Assembly: GCA_039000515.1 (NCBI GenBank)
Contig: JBCFYV010000001.1
Location: forward strand, 13,183,928-13,247,927
Length of the DNA: 64,000 nt
Source of the DNA: Timema cristinae
Lineage: Eukaryota; Arthropoda; Insecta; Phasmatodea; Timematidae
Direction: 5' to 3'
Program-made: the position numbers and the translations under genes
Notes under the pieces: generated by a model
Seen by the model: the letters and a program-made list of their open reading frames with translations, nothing else
Told to the model about the DNA's origin: nothing
The model's database searches: none
In this document: positions 21,955 to 31,671 of the stretch, piece after piece
How the letters are laid out: the number at the start of each line of letters is the position of its first letter
How positions within the stretch are numbered: the stretch's first letter is position 1

Positions 21955-22505
21955 AGCTGGTGAAATACACAGACGGGTGAATGCATCTCTGAGTAGTTGG
22001 ATGTGTGTGGATTATTGTAAAGAATCGAGTAGTATCAAAGTGTGTTAGCGCAGTTGTTGTATGGATGTGAAGTGTGGGTTTGTCAGGAGAAACATAAGAG
22101 CAAGGTGAATGCGGTTGGAATGAGATATATAATTTAATGTATGTGGAAAAACTTGTATGGACAGCGTGAGTAATGAATGGGTGCTGAAGGAGTGCGGTTT
22201 GAAAGGAAATACAATAACTCAATGTGAAAGAAGCGTGTTACGTTGGTTTGGTCAAGTTGAGAGGATGAGAGAGGATCGAGTAACGAAGTAAATATATGAA
22301 GGTATAGTGTGTAGATCAAAAGGAAGGGGTAGGCCTTGTAAGACTTGGTTAAATGTGGTAAACGAATGTGTATAAAAGAGAAGCATTAATAGTTTTAAGA
22401 ATAAAAAAGCATGTATGACTCGGTGTATGGATGTTGTTGAAGCGAACGGAGAATTCAATGATAGGGAAGCGTGGAGAAAGTTTGGGAGTTGTTTTTTGAG
22501 CTACA
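21955..22505 (+). mobile_element. LINE reverse-transcriptase C-terminal fragment
   Basis: Broken + strand frames encode LLYGCEVWVCQEKHKSKV, then RVSNEWVLKECGLK and RSVLRWFGQVERMREDRVTK, then GRGRPCKTWLNVVNE. This is the usual order at the end of non-LTR ORF2 proteins. Stops and shifts make it dead. The same family is at 44505-45560. Confidence 0.8.
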
Positions 22506-22683
22506 TGCGCCGTTTCTTGCCTATCTCGTTAGGGGACGGAGTGATTAGGTATATATGTCATTACATATTTCCTGTTAAATAACGGATATGGAACGGAATC
22601 AACTATAAAGCTCTGTTTAACTACGGAGCTTTAGGTTAACTCAGCCTAATGAGAACAAATGAGGGATTATTTGGATACAAAGT

Positions 22684-22765
22684 AGCGGCTCCGGTCTAGA
22701 AAATCTAGATTAACGGCCGAAGTGTTAGTTGTGCTGACCACATGACACCCTCTATCCGCAGAAGT
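22684..22765 (+). mobile_element. Insect SINE-like fragment
   Basis: CGGCTCCGGTCTAGAAAA, TTAACGGCCGA and TGTGCTGACCACATGACACC, in this order, match from memory a SINE/LINE tail sequence widespread in insect genomes. Only about 80 bp remain. Confidence 0.45.
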
Positions 22766-22949
22766 CTGCGCTATCTTGGACAACAGATGGCGGCCACTTG
22801 GTCTAAATGGCTCGTTCCGGGTTGACGTCATGGAGTTTTTTTTATCACATACTATTTTGTATGACTGTTTTATACAACTACAATTTTTTAGTTAATTTAT
22901 TTCCAACGAATGCTGTAATAGATACATATGTATTGAAAGTGAGGTGGAC

Positions 22950-23085
22950 CAGTGGAGGTCTACTACCCATTCAAATTATACGCATACGTACACAGATGGG
23001 CTAGGGTGGGGGAGGGGAGAGATATAATTTGACCATACGTGCCTACATTTGCGTGAAAGGGACGTGAGAAAGCATGTAGGAATAC
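22950..23085 (-). mobile_element. SINE2 fragment, minus strand
   Basis: CTACTACCCATTCAAATTAT is followed by CTACATTTGCGTGAAAGGGA, in the order and spacing of the SINE2 body. The tRNA-like head is missing. Confidence 0.55.
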
Positions 23086-23255
23086 CAACAAAACTGAGTA
23101 ATGAGTACTGATGTAGATGTGCCTAGCCAGTCCAATTGTGACGGCCCCTTAAGTAACTGTGACCAAGGCCAGAGCGGAGTGGGTCTTTGCTGTAAATATT
23201 GAAGCATAGGATAGTGTATAACTCACCCCATTTGTCCCCAGAATTACACAGTCTA

Positions 23256-23305
23256 ATAGAGCATGATTTTAAACAAATTACTGTATCAAACTGACATCCG
23301 TCTCT
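23256..23305 (+). promoter_or_regulatory. Conserved upstream block shared by P3 and P4
   Basis: AATAGAGCATGATTTTAAAC and TATCAAACTGACATCCG match 34930-34975 (AATAGAGCATGATTTCAGAC, TTTCAATCTGACATTCG). It is outside any repeat recognised here and lies at a matching place upstream of both modules, so it may be regulatory or simply duplicated flank. Confidence 0.45.
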
Positions 23306-23340
23306 TAAGATAGAAGTGTGGGGATCACGAGTCAAGGGAA

Positions 23341-23668
23341 GTGTTTTTGCAGTTTTTCATATCAAAACATTTTTTGAACCAAATTTGATCTAATATTCCT
23401 CCAGTAAAAACAAAAGAATTTAATTTTGTTCACCTGGTGATATCAACACTCGTTGTTGAATATATGTCATGAGCGTAGCGGCGTTAGGTGACAAACTTTT
23501 TAAATGAAGAGAAAAAGTGGTCTTTAAACTCCAGGATGCTCTCAACAAATATTCAACAACAAGTGTTGATACCCCCATGTGAATAAAATTAAATTCAATG
23601 TTTCTACTGGAGAACTATTTGAGTTATTTTCTAAAAAATGAATTTTGCTATAAAAACTGTAAATAATC
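23341..23668. mobile_element. Foldback MITE, copy 2, inserted in promoter module P3
   Basis: Inverted halves around about 23500: CAACACTCGTTGTTGAATAT is mirrored by ATATTCAACAACAAGTGTTG. It lies between the upstream block at 23256-23305 and the P3 core at 23764. These two are only about 180 bp apart in the equivalent place of P4 (34930 and 35109), so the MITE split an older promoter. Confidence 0.75.
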
Positions 23669-23763
23669 ACCCCCCCCCCCCTTTACTCACGCCCCCTTCA
23701 CTCTCACATCAACGTAAAAGTACCTTGACGCGTAAAGATACACGATGCATTTTAAAACCCTTG

Positions 23764-23938
23764 TGACGCAAATGTAGACCATAATGTCCAAGTATCAAGA
23801 TAATAATGGCAATGTGATGAGATACCAGAGGTACCAGAGGTACCAGAGGTACCAGAGGTACAATGACTAGTATCTAAAACTATTCCATGGAGTTGTTCAG
23901 TGTGATTCACTATCTCAAATTGGAGAGGACCGCAACAG
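23764..23938 (+). promoter_or_regulatory. EcKL-type promoter module P3 with type A first exon
   Basis: TGTGACGCAAATG at 23762 aligns with the CRE of P2. ATCAAGATAATAATGGCAAT at 23794-23813 keeps the GATA part but has lost the CACGTG E-box (AATGTG instead). Four copies of the 9-bp word TACCAGAGG fill the gap to TATCTAAAA (23871-23879) and the initiator TCAGT (A at 23899). The short exon ends GACCGCAACAG before GTGAGC at 23939, as in P1. Possible targets are copy 4 (acceptor at 36690, 12.7 kb away) or a lost gene. Confidence 0.6.
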
Positions 23939-23957
23939 GTGAGCTATCAACGATTCA

Positions 23958-24650
23958 ATTATTGCTCTCCAATTAATAGAGTATTTTCAACTCTTATTAA
24001 CTTGGAGGGAAAGAGGTATAAGGACATGTTAACTGTTGCTCTCCAATTAAATAGATAGAGCATTTTCAACTCTTATTAACTTGGAGGGAAAGAGGTATAA
24101 GGACATGTTAACTGTTGCTCTCCAATTAAATAGATAGAGCATTTTCAACTCTTATTAACTTGGAGGGAAAGAGGTATAAGGACATGTTAACTGTTGCTCT
24201 CCAATTAAATAGATAGAGCATTTTCAACTCTTATTAACTTGGAGGGAAAGAGGTATAAGGACATGTTAACTGTTGTTCTCCAATTAAATAGATAGAGTAT
24301 TTTCAACTCTTATTAACTTGGGGGAAAGAGGTATAAGGACATGTTAACTGTTGCTCTCCAATTAAATAGATAGAGTATTTTCAACTCTTATTAACTTGGG
24401 GGGAAAGAGGTATAAGGACATGTTAACTGTTGCTCTCCAATTAAATAGATAGAGCATTTTCAACTCTTATTAACTTGGAGGGAAAGAGGTATAAGGACAT
24501 GTTAACTGTTGTTCTCCAATTAAATAGATAGAGCATTTTCAACTCTTATTAACTTGGAGGGAAAAGAGGTATAAGGACATGTTAACTGTTGCTCTCCAAT
24601 TAAATAGATAGAGCATTTTCAACTCTTATTAACTTGGGGGGGAAAGAGGG
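23958..24650 (+). repeat. 79-bp minisatellite just downstream of P3
   Basis: Eight to nine near-identical units containing TTGCTCTCCAATTAAATAGA, CATTTTCAACTCTTATTAAC and GGTATAAGGACATGTTAACT. The first, slightly divergent unit begins about 20 bp after the P3 5' splice site, so the array grew from the start of the presumed intron. Confidence 0.95.
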
Positions 24651-24819
24651 AATCCTGGTGTGCAATAGCCCGATTTCTACTTCCGTCTCAGTAATGGTGA
24701 TCCAAGTCACTTGTTTTAACAAGATGTAAATTATTTAATGAATATTTATAAAATAAAAAACATATACTACATAATCGTTAACAGTAAGGTGGAGTAAAAA
24801 GGGGGTCGCCAGAAAAGGA

Positions 24820-25140
24820 AAGTGTTTTTTGCCATTTTTATAGCAAAAACATATTTTGGACAAAATAATAAACTACTGCTCCAGTAGAAACATAAGAGTT
24901 TAATTTTCTTCCCATGGTGATATCAACAGTTGTTAATTATCTTTTATGAGCTTAGCGGCATTAGACGAGAAACTTTTTAAATGAAGAGAAAAAGTTGTCA
25001 TTAAATTCCAGGACACCCTTGACAGATATTTAACAACTGTTGATATCACCACGTGGAGAAAATTAAACTCTTTGTTTGTACTGGAGCAATATTTGATTTA
25101 TTTTTACAAAAAATGTTTTGATATAAAAACTGCGAGACCC
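24820..25140. mobile_element. Foldback MITE, copy 3
   Basis: ATGGTGATATCAACAGTTGT on the left mirrors ACAACTGTTGATATCACCAC on the right, and the outer arms (TTTTTATAGCAAAAACAT and the inverse) also pair. A central non-palindromic stretch GAGCTTAGCGGCATTAGACG resembles that of copy 2. Confidence 0.85.
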
Positions 25141-27435
25141 CTGGCCTTAACTCGAGTTCACCAAAATTCCCATCTTAAGACGTACACATTTTTAAGGTAG
25201 CTCTAACCTGACCATGTGAATATTCTTATTTATAAACTTGAAGTTCAACCACGGTCTACTGAGGGAGGGGAATAGGAGGGTAGTAGAAAGTATTAAGTGG
25301 TTTCTATCTGCTAAAATTACGGTGTTATGTGATTTTTAAAATTCTTTTCCATTTCCTAGGCTAGTATCTTATAAGGTAATTACATAACTCATCTACGACC
25401 AATATTACCTTTAAAAAGAATGGTGCATTACTTAAAAAAAGTTTTACCACAGTACCCTAATGGTGGGACTTCCAACGAGCCATCGCAACTAGAAATCATT
25501 CTTAGTACATAAAAAAACCCTGTTTGGTTCTAACTTTAACCTATTGTTTATGAGACTACAACTCAGCACACAAAAAATGTAGGAAAGTTTATAAATAATA
25601 TATATGGGCCGTGTATCTTCAGATTTCCCAACTAAAATGTTGTGTGGTCTCCTGTGATCACCCATACGTAGGGACATGCAAAATTCACATGTGCGATAAT
25701 GCTAATTCTACTATTTTCCCACGAATAACAAGAATTTAGGTTATTTTTTCTAAATAAACACGATTTCTTTGTAATACGGTAAATTCCACATCATGCATTA
25801 TCATTTTTAACGTGATAACACTGGCGATAGCGCTGAGCCAGGGCTACCGATTATACGTTTAGTATCAGTTTTTCCCGGATTTTAACGGTATAAAAGAGAT
25901 CACAGGAAATGTGAGTATTTTCACGGATATTTAGGCCTTCATTTTAAGTTAAAATTAAAAATCACTATTTCTACTTTTACCCATTACGACAATTAAATTT
26001 CTATTTCAATAGATCGATTCTTTGTTTTCAACCATTAAAATATTTCACGCTAGGTCCAAGCAAGGACATTAATCATATACGAGTATATTATATGGACCTT
26101 GCTACAGGCGGTCATGTTTGGTTTAAACATAGATTGACAATCGATTATTTCGATATTGCTGTTTGTAAAAATCGAGGGTAATGATATTGAGATATCGAGT
26201 TTGACATTTACTAAGAGTGAAATGTTTTGTGCATATTAATTTTATATTTGATTTTTCTTCGAATATGTTAATAAATAGTTAAATACACAATATTAACGAA
26301 AAATGTAGACAGTTTTATGCAAGTTCTGTAACGTTATTGTATCATGAGACTGCCGTGAAACACATCAAATCAGACAAAGAGACGAGAGTTGAAATCTCTC
26401 TGGAAGTGATAAGCGCCAGTAAGAGGTCATCACTCTGTTGAATATGACCATGAAGTAAGAGGATTTGTCAAATGAATTGGCCAAATTGGCATGCAAGGAG
26501 GCACTTTGGTTACCGTGTGCAATCGTTGGGTCAAATATAGGTATATTGTGACGTACAACAATGTTCTGACCAACATTAAGGGATTATAAGGTTTTAATTT
26601 GACAGCTAGTATAGTTAACAATGTGATACAAGTTTATTTTACAACTATTAACTTGGCGTGGAGCAATACATTAATAATAAATACAGTATCTAGTCACCTA
26701 CTCATTTTCTAAAAGGTCCAGAATACAATAATGAAACCATTTATTTGCTGTATGGAAATAAAATTAAACCTTATCACTGTGTGCTCACTGCTATGCTAGT
26801 AATCTAATGTTGGTGTATACATTGTTGTGTATCCTGACCCGTGATACCGTTATCGGGACTTAAGCCCTGATTATTTTTTTAATGAATACCAATTCGACTC
26901 GCATTGACGTAAATAATATTGCTTTCAGCATAAAATTTAACCGTTTTTTTAAACAAAATAACACCATTTTTCTCATAAAAAAATATCCCCACCGTTTGCA
27001 TTTTTTTCTACCCATACGTAACACACAACTAGCCTGCGTTCCTTGACTACACGTAATTACGTAATGTGTTGAATGCATGCAATTAAGATCTTGTTATCTG
27101 ATATTCTAAATGGTTTGATTATTAAGTTCATTTGACAAAGTCAATTGTCTGAAAGCTTGATTCTGTATTTAACCAAGCAAAAAAACCCTAAACCTATTTT
27201 AAACACAACTGTCTCAATTTGAATGACTTTATACATTTAGGATGTATTAAGTAATACAAACACATTTCCCAACCTTCAGATGATGATGATGATGATAAGT
27301 CTGCGGATTCACTAATGGAGGGATTTATAAAGTTATATATGCGAGAGGGTTTTTTTAAAGTAAGGACCGTTTTGCAATAAAATAAGAACTACTAAATATT
27401 TTTGAGTAATTTTTTTAAATCCGATTCTACATAGT
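25141..27435. other. Intergenic or intronic sequence, few features
   Basis: AT-rich and free of long open frames. Around 27180-27300 there is a fragment of the interspersed repeat also at 21230 and 38585 (TTTTAAACACAACTGTCTCA, then CATTTCCCAACCTTCAGATG), ending in a short (GAT)n. Nothing else could be supported. Confidence 0.45.
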
Positions 27436-27439
27436 TTAA

Positions 27440-27900
27440 GCTACTTTTCAACATAGTTTCCGTTGTTCATTAGTCATATCATGTGATAAGTTTTGTAGAC
27501 CCTTTTCGTAGAAGTCTGCTTCCAGCGAGGGAAGCCATTCCTGTAACGTCGTGTTCACACTTGATCGTCTGTTTGGAAATGCTTGTCCATATCTTTTGAA
27601 ATCCCGCCCGTTTGTTCTTTCGCGCATGTGCACTGACAACAAAAAAAACCAGCTGCATATCATCTGACCTTGACGAAACTTGGCCGCACAATTCGCGATA
27701 AACGCCGTGGCCTGCTGTCTGCCGGAGTGTTGTTGCTTCATTACAATGCGGCTCAAATACAAACTCTCATCGAATGTTTTGTCTGGCAGAAATTAGATAC
27801 CCCCTCACCCCCTTTCCAGTCCTGACCTTGCGGCTAGTGACTACCATCTGCAGCTGGAAAAGTTTCTCGCCGGCAAGCATGGAATCCGTTCAAACGCTTG
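27440..27900. mobile_element. Mariner-type transposase fragment with internal inversion
   Basis: On the + strand, 27670-27895 encodes RDKRRGLLSAGVLLLHYNAA, then IECFVWQKLD, then (after a frameshift) SPDLAASDYHLQLEKFLAGK. This is the DDE/D region order of mariner transposases. The part expected next, VNTTLQEWLPSLEADFYEKG, lies instead at 27440-27590 on the minus strand. The C-terminal piece has therefore been inverted and placed upstream. The element is dead. Confidence 0.8.
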
Positions 27901-28275
27901 AAATAAAATGTTAAAACTTGTAAAAGCTGATTCGTTCTTAGTCAGACATTGGATGTACAGTGTAAACAAACATTATGTATACATTATCACAGCAACATGG
28001 CTGCGCTGCGCACTCAACACTAGAGAAGGGGGAAGTGGGGGACAATGTAATTTCTCTCCCCTCTCTAACTACCGGGTACCCCCCTCACCAGAGAGAGATG
28101 GAAGATGAGCCGATGTCAGTCAGAAGTAAGAACTCGTAACAGGCTTGGTGCAGTAGGTTTGCCGACAAGATAACGGTGCAGTTCCTGTGTGACTGGCAGT
28201 GACGTGAACACACGAGATTGACGAGAGGTGAGTTATAGAAGAGATATTTGATTTACAACTTGCTAACTACTCACT

Positions 28276-29217
28276 TCTTTGGCTGAGTGGTCAGAGAGAC
28301 TGACTACAGGTCTAGAGGACCTTGATTCCATCATGTCTGTGGTTGAGTGGTCAGGGAGACTGACTACAGGTCTAGAGGACCCTGTCTTGTCTGTGGCTGA
28401 GTGGTCAGAGAGACTGACTACAGGTCTAGAGGACCTTGATTCCATCATGTCTGTGGTTGAGTGGTCAGGGAGACTGGCTACGGGTCTAGAGGACCTTGAT
28501 TCCATCATGTCTGTGGTTGAGTGGTCAGGGAGACTGGCTACAGGTCTAGAGGACCTTGATTCCATCATGTCTGTGGCTGAGTGGTCAGAGAGACTGACTA
28601 CAGGTCTAGAGGACCTTGATTCCATCATGTCTGTGGTTGAGTGGTCAGGGAGACTGGCTACAGGTCTAGAGGACCTTGATTCCATCCTGTCTGTGGTTGA
28701 GTGGTCAGGGAGACTGACTACAGGTCTAGAGGACCTTGATTCCATCATGTATGTGGTTGAGTGGTCAGGGAGACTGACTACAGGTCTAGAGGACCTTGAT
28801 TCCATCATGTCTGTGGTTGAGTGGTCAGGGAGACTGGCTACAGGTCTAGAGGACCTTGATTCCATCCTGTCTGTGGTTGAGTGGTCAGGGAGACTGACTA
28901 CAGGTCTAGAGGACCTTGATTCCATCCTGTCTGTGGTTGAGTGGTCAGGGAGACTGGCTACAGGTCTAGAGGACCTTGATTCCATCCTGTCTGTGACTGA
29001 GTGGTCAGGGAGACTGGCTACAGGTCTAGAGGACCTTGTTTGCATCCTATCTGGGACTGAGTGGTCAGGGAGACTGACTACAGGTCTAGAGGACCCTGTC
29101 TTGTCTGTGGCTGAGTGGTCAGAGAGACTGACTACAGGTCTAGAGGACCTTGATTCCATCATGTCTGTGACTGAGTGGTCAGGTAGACTGACTACAGGTC
29201 TAGAGGACCCTGGCTCT
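28276..29217 (+). repeat. 60-bp minisatellite with tRNA-like unit
   Basis: About 16 units starting GGCTGAGTGGTCAGAGAGAC, followed by TGACTACAGGTCTAGAGGAC and CTTGATTCCATCATGTCTGT; two units are shortened. The first 50 bp resemble the D-arm to T-arm of a tRNA-Ser/Leu gene, with an A-box-like GGCTGAGTGGTC and a decayed B box. Long open frames on both strands (359 and 299 codons) are artefacts of a unit divisible by three. Confidence 0.93.
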
Positions 29218-29259
29218 GTCCTGCCATTATGGCTGTCAAAATATTATTTACTTCAAAAA

Positions 29260-29372
29260 TTGATTCCACATTGGGAAAAATCTATTAAATGTTTAATCCA
29301 CTGTCGGTGTGCCACCCAAAGCGAGTTCAAGTACCACCCAGTGGTACGCGTGCCATAGATTTCCTATCCCTG
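29260..29372 (-). mobile_element. hAT-like transposon end
   Basis: The right border in reverse reads CCAGGGATAGGAAATCTATG, then GCACGCGTACCACTGGGTGG. This CAGGG-terminated pattern is typical of hAT-type termini. The other end was not found; it may have been lost to the adjoining array. Confidence 0.45.
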
Positions 29373-29485
29373 GTCTAATATGTCCCTCTCGTGTCGAATA
29401 CTTATGGGGTTAACTGAAGGTGTTTTTCCTAAATGGTTACCCCCGCCCCTCCTTCCAAGCAGATGCAGATATATTTTCTCTAAAA

Positions 29486-29925
29486 TGAAGGGTGTAGCCA
29501 GCCACTAATTTCAGGGGGGGGGGGGGGTTGGTGGGAACATCCTCCAGATGCTGCAAACTAAAAGAAATTCTAAATGAAACAGTTCTAGAAGAGCTTTGAA
29601 GGGTTTTTTTTCATGGTAAAATAACCCCCTAGCTGCCTAAGGATAAGAAAGTTTCTAAATATTAAAACACGTTTTGAAGCTCTGCGAAGTGTTTTTTTAT
29701 AGTAAAATAACCCCAAAATGCCGAAGGCTAGGAAAATTTCTAAATATTTAACACCTCTAGAAGCTATCTGAAGTGCTTTTTTTTTATGGTAACACAGCTC
29801 TCTAATTTGTATTTGTATCTTATTTTTATATTGTTTGAACCATAAATAAAGCCATATATATTTTATTTATAAAATTTCGTGGGGGAGGGGGGTTTGAACC
29901 CCCAGCTACGGCCGTGTCTAAAATA
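29486..29925. mobile_element. Non-autonomous DNA element with GC-rich ends and three internal repeats
   Basis: The left end AGGGTGTAGCCAGCCACTAA with a G run and the right end GGGGGTTTGAACCCCCAGCT with CGGCCGTGT are inverted versions of a GGCGTAGC-type terminus. Inside are three imperfect tandem units of about 85-90 bp, each with AAGCTnTnnGAAG, TATGGTAAAATAACCCC-like and AAATTTCTAAATATT-like parts. Confidence 0.5.
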
Positions 29926-30215
29926 CATTCTTTCTTATCCTAGCACCATTAGAGTAAATATCACAACATGAGTACAACCTGAACAGGCAGTAAGGGCCAG
30001 TTTCATAGTCAAATTTAGTACGCCTCAAGTGTGGCGCCACACTAAGTACATGACGACACCTACCTAAACCAGAATGGAATGGGCCGTTCTCACATAGGAA
30101 ACTGGCCCGTTCCATTCGAGTTTAGGTAGGTGTCGTCATGTACTTAGTGTAGCGCCGCACTTGAGGCGTACTAAATTTGACTATGAAACTGGCCCTAAGA
30201 CGTGACGATAAAAAA
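29925..30215 (+). mobile_element. SINE2 fragment split by a MITE
   Basis: The body before the MITE reads AGTACAACCTGAACAGGCAG and resumes after it with TAAGACGTGACGATAAAA. Together these match the SINE2 3' end, as at 50720-50745. Confidence 0.7.
29991..30198. mobile_element. 202-bp Harbinger-type palindromic MITE with TAA TSD
   Basis: The element is 29994-30195. It starts GGGCCAGTTTCATAGTCAAA and ends with the exact inverse; the arms pair for roughly 90-100 bp with very few mismatches, and the short centre is itself partly palindromic. It is flanked by TAA at 29991-29993 and 30196-30198. A 3-bp TWA duplication with GGGCC termini points to the PIF/Harbinger superfamily. The near-perfect arms suggest a young insertion. 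Confidence 0.9.
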
Positions 30216-30234
30216 AAAACATTGATCGTATCGA

Positions 30235-30332
30235 GGGGAATGTTAGCTGAGGTGTCGTCAACCTCGTTCTACCTTGTTTTCCAGCGACGGAGAAGTCAAG
30301 GTTCGGATCCTGGCTGGGATATTTATTTTATT
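30235..30332 (+). mobile_element. tRNA-like SINE fragment
   Basis: TTAGCTGAGGTGTCGTCAAC followed by AAGGTTCGGATCCTGGCTGG resembles A and B boxes with the right spacing for a tRNA-derived SINE head. Only one copy was noticed. Confidence 0.35.
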
Positions 30333-30519
30333 AAATAGTTTACCTTCCTCCCTCCACATAATTGATTGTACGTTCCCCATACACTCTTCCTCACGCTATA
30401 CTACTTCATGATTGGGCAGAAATGCCTGACATGTTTTAAAAATGAATTAATAACATGTAATTGGTATTATAGATATTTATTATAATACTACAAATATGGG
30501 AGATTTCATTGTTTTCTCT

Positions 30520-31420
30520 GTTCCTTACTGCTTCTTAAAATGGTTTCCATTAGACTGCGCGCACACACACACACACAGTTGATTATTGACGCTCATCATC
30601 CCCCACTGCAACATATCTTCAGGTATGTTTTGAATTTCTTCAGAAATGCGTGTTTTTGGATCGTTCAGTGTGGCTGGACGTTTATTAAAGTGACCCCAAA
30701 GAAAGCAATCGGGGGGAGGAGGGAGGTCAGGAGAACAGAATGGCCAGTTCACGTCTTTAAATCAAGAAATCACATGGCCTTGGAACATGTTGCGGACAGC
30801 AGTAATGCTGAAACGAGCCGTATGGGCTGTGGCGCCATCTTGTTGGAACCAAAGAGGTGGAGTGTTGATTTTTGGCGCCAAGAAGTTTTCATTCATGTTT
30901 GTGTATCGATCGATCAGCATTGACTGCTACTGTATGACCTTCTTCCCCTTCAAAGAAATAAGGTCCAATTATGCACAAAGACGACACAGCACACCATGCT
31001 GTAACTTGAGCACTATGTGAAGGATGCTGATGAATTTCTTGGTTATTGTTTATTGCAGTTCTGTTTATTGACTGCTCCATCAAGGTGAAAATGAGCTTCA
31101 TCCAAAGAAAATAAATTGTTTATCATTTCACGTCTCTCAATCAGCAAATTTATCAGAACTCTACAACTGTTGATTCTTGATTTTGATTTGTGAGGAAATG
31201 AATCACTTGAATCTTGTAAAAATGAAATTTTAAATCCTTAATCATCCATTTAACAGATCGATTTGACAGGCTTAAAGCAGTAACATGCTTAACTATCGAT
31301 CATTCTTGGCCTAAATGTGATTGAGTAATATTTTCTTCTGTTTGAACAGCTCTTGGCTTACCTGGTTGTTCTTCATCCTTAACAAAGGCTTCTTCTTGTC
31401 ATTTTGAAAATAAGGTAAGA
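30520..31420 (-). pseudogene. DDE transposase pseudogene (mariner/Tc-like family)
   Basis: Minus-strand pieces read, in order, NNLFSLDEAHFHLDGAVNKQ, then TAWCAVSSLCIIGPYFFEGE, then PLWFQQDGATAHTA-like in another frame, then NWPFCSPDLPPPPDCFLWGH and RISEEIQNIPEDMLQ. This is the D-D-E/D backbone of a widespread insect transposase (DDE superfamily endonuclease). Several frameshifts and stops break it. No terminal inverted repeats were identified. Confidence 0.8.
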
Positions 31421-31671
31421 ATCGAGCTGAGTGATGGTGCACTGTCACCGAAAGTCTCGCTGAGTAGCAGTAATGGAGTTGGTTTTGGTGAATAACTCTA
31501 CCGCAGCAATGGGGTCCCACACATTACAGCGCTCCGTGGATAACAAAACTCCAGATCTGTTATGCTATCTCCCACAAGCGTGACATCACTGCTTATCGGA
31601 AGCTCGTGTGGTTACTGTTTTAAAACCATCGGCTATGTCTGCCCAACCCTGTATATTAGTGTAAATACGTT

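Noticed and set aside
24000..24650. CRISPR array
   Set aside because: Repeats are directly adjacent 79-bp units without unique spacers, in a eukaryotic context.
28263..29358. 359-codon + frame and 299-codon - frame
   Set aside because: Both are produced by the 60-bp repeat; being open on both strands over the same bases argues against coding. The unit looks tRNA-like instead.
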